A stretch of DNA of 64,000 nt from assembly GCF_015330165.1 (NCBI RefSeq), contig NZ_JADDXT010000002.1:2879646-2943645 (forward strand). Reading direction: 5' to 3'. Under the pieces are notes generated by a model. It did no database searches and was not told the origin of the DNA. It saw nothing but the letters and a program-made list of their open reading frames with translations. Both the position numbers and the translations under genes were made by a program. Below are positions 63,480 to 64,000 of the stretch, piece after piece. Within the stretch, counting starts at the first letter, position 1. Every line of letters begins with the position of its first letter. The stretch comes from Zobellia roscoffensis. Its GTDB lineage: Bacteria; Bacteroidota; Bacteroidia; Flavobacteriales; Flavobacteriaceae.

Positions 63480-64000
63480 ATGAAGATTTTCTCTGCAAAG
63501 CAAATTTACGAAGCTGATAAAGCAACGATTAAAAAGAATAATATTTCTAGTGATCAATTAATGGAGGGTGCGGCCGTGCAACTCTTCAACTGGTTGCATT
63601 ACAGAATTCAAGGGGCGCCGGTAAAAATTCACTTATTCTGTGGTATTGGTAATAATGGTGGTGACGGGATAGCTTTGGCTAGGCACTTACAAGATCATGG
63701 ATATAATATTGCTGTATATGTCGTTAACTATAGTAAGAAAAGGTCAGATGACTTTTTGGTAAATTTAGATCGTCTTAAAGACAGAAAGATATGGCCGGAA
63801 TTTTTGGAGGAAAACTCGGTTTTACCGGAAATTGGCCGCGATGATATTATAGTTGACGCTATTTTTGGAATTGGACTCAACCGTACTCCAGATGCATGGG
63901 TTGTACATCTGTTTGAGCATATTCAAAAGTCGGAAGCTTTTGTGCTTTCGGTGGATATACCATCGGGATTATTTACGGATAGGGTGCCAGAAGACGAAAA
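63480..64000 (+). CDS. nnr: NAD(P)HX epimerase (and probably dehydratase), 5' part
   Basis: The first 173 codons of a YjeF-type repair enzyme, cut off by the window end. It begins MKIFSAKQIYEADKATI at 63480, with the YjeF N-terminal domain motifs GIGNNGGDGIALARHL (about residues 60-75), VDAIFGIGLNR and SVDIPSG (catalytic region). The enzyme isomerises hydrated NAD(P)H; in most bacteria the same protein also carries the dehydratase domain, but that part is outside. It diverges from the thr operon across a 378-base region. Confidence 0.93.
   Translation, partial: MKIFSAKQIYEADKATIKKNNISSDQLMEGAAVQLFNWLHYRIQGAPVKIHLFCGIGNNGGDGIALARHLQDHGYNIAVYVVNYSKKRSDDFLVNLDRLKDRKIWPEFLEENSVLPEIGRDDIIVDAIFGIGLNRTPDAWVVHLFEHIQKSEAFVLSVDIPSGLFTDRVPEDE

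Overview
The window is about 64 kb of AT-rich chromosome from a member of the Bacteroidota, almost certainly a (probably marine) Flavobacteriaceae. The evidence is a T9SS type A sorting tail on the 2001-residue secreted protein, promoters of the Bacteroidota form (TTTG, 19 bases, TAnnTTTG) before rpsA and thrA, TMEM220, DUF3822, DUF4126 and head-GIN proteins typical of this family, almost no Shine-Dalgarno sequences, and a flavobacterial-type DnaX. The genus (something near Maribacter, Zobellia or Arenibacter) is only a guess. I saw no insertion sequence, prophage, tRNA or CRISPR array; this is mostly stable core chromosome.

Layout. 1-3.7 kb: end of a GH31 alpha-glucosidase, an M48 lipoprotein protease and a UMF1-type MFS transporter. 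3.7-6.7 kb (minus strand): an ECF sigma factor, a probable membrane anti-sigma factor and two exported beta-solenoid proteins, apparently one envelope-sensing operon. 7-13 kb: a huge secreted protein with seven near-identical 258-bp Big2 repeats, a galactose-oxidase-like copper radical domain with all expected active-site residues, three discoidin-like domains and a T9SS tail. 13.2-16.4 kb: lon and cmk. 16.9-23.3 kb: a sensory block, namely a CheB-CheR-PAS-kinase gene split by a one-base frameshift, a lone receiver protein and another PAS kinase. 23.5-27.3 kb: LysM protein, rpsA, a lipoprotein. 27.5-34.0 kb: pyrR, pyrB, a small unknown, DUF3291, rnz, pdxH, a SixA-like phosphatase and ppk1.

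34.1-41.6 kb: miaE and a complete ebo cluster (eboA to eboF) followed closely by a TMEM220 gene. The ebo set is known from cyanobacterial scytonemin gene clusters, some pseudomonads and eustigmatophyte plastids, and its product is still unclear. 41.6-46 kb: dnaX, the RNase P RNA gene, and an rsmD-DUF3822-unknown operon. 46-52.5 kb: a RecD-like helicase, DUF4126, then kdsB, a HAD phosphatase, a KdnB-like iron alcohol dehydrogenase and an acyltransferase, which together suggest 8-amino-Kdo lipopolysaccharide chemistry. 52.6-58.4 kb: yebC, a pterin dehydratase, an RmlD-like reductase, glsA, gcvT and a secreted M24 peptidase. 58.4-63.3 kb: the thrABC operon on the minus strand, preceded by a near-consensus promoter and a 30-residue Thr/Ile-rich leader peptide that looks like an attenuator. 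The window ends inside an NAD(P)HX epimerase/dehydratase gene.

The most interesting items are the putative thr attenuator, the repeat-bearing galactose-oxidase-like exoenzyme, the ebo cluster with its TMEM220 tail, the frameshifted chemosensory fusion, and the kdsB-kdnB neighbourhood.
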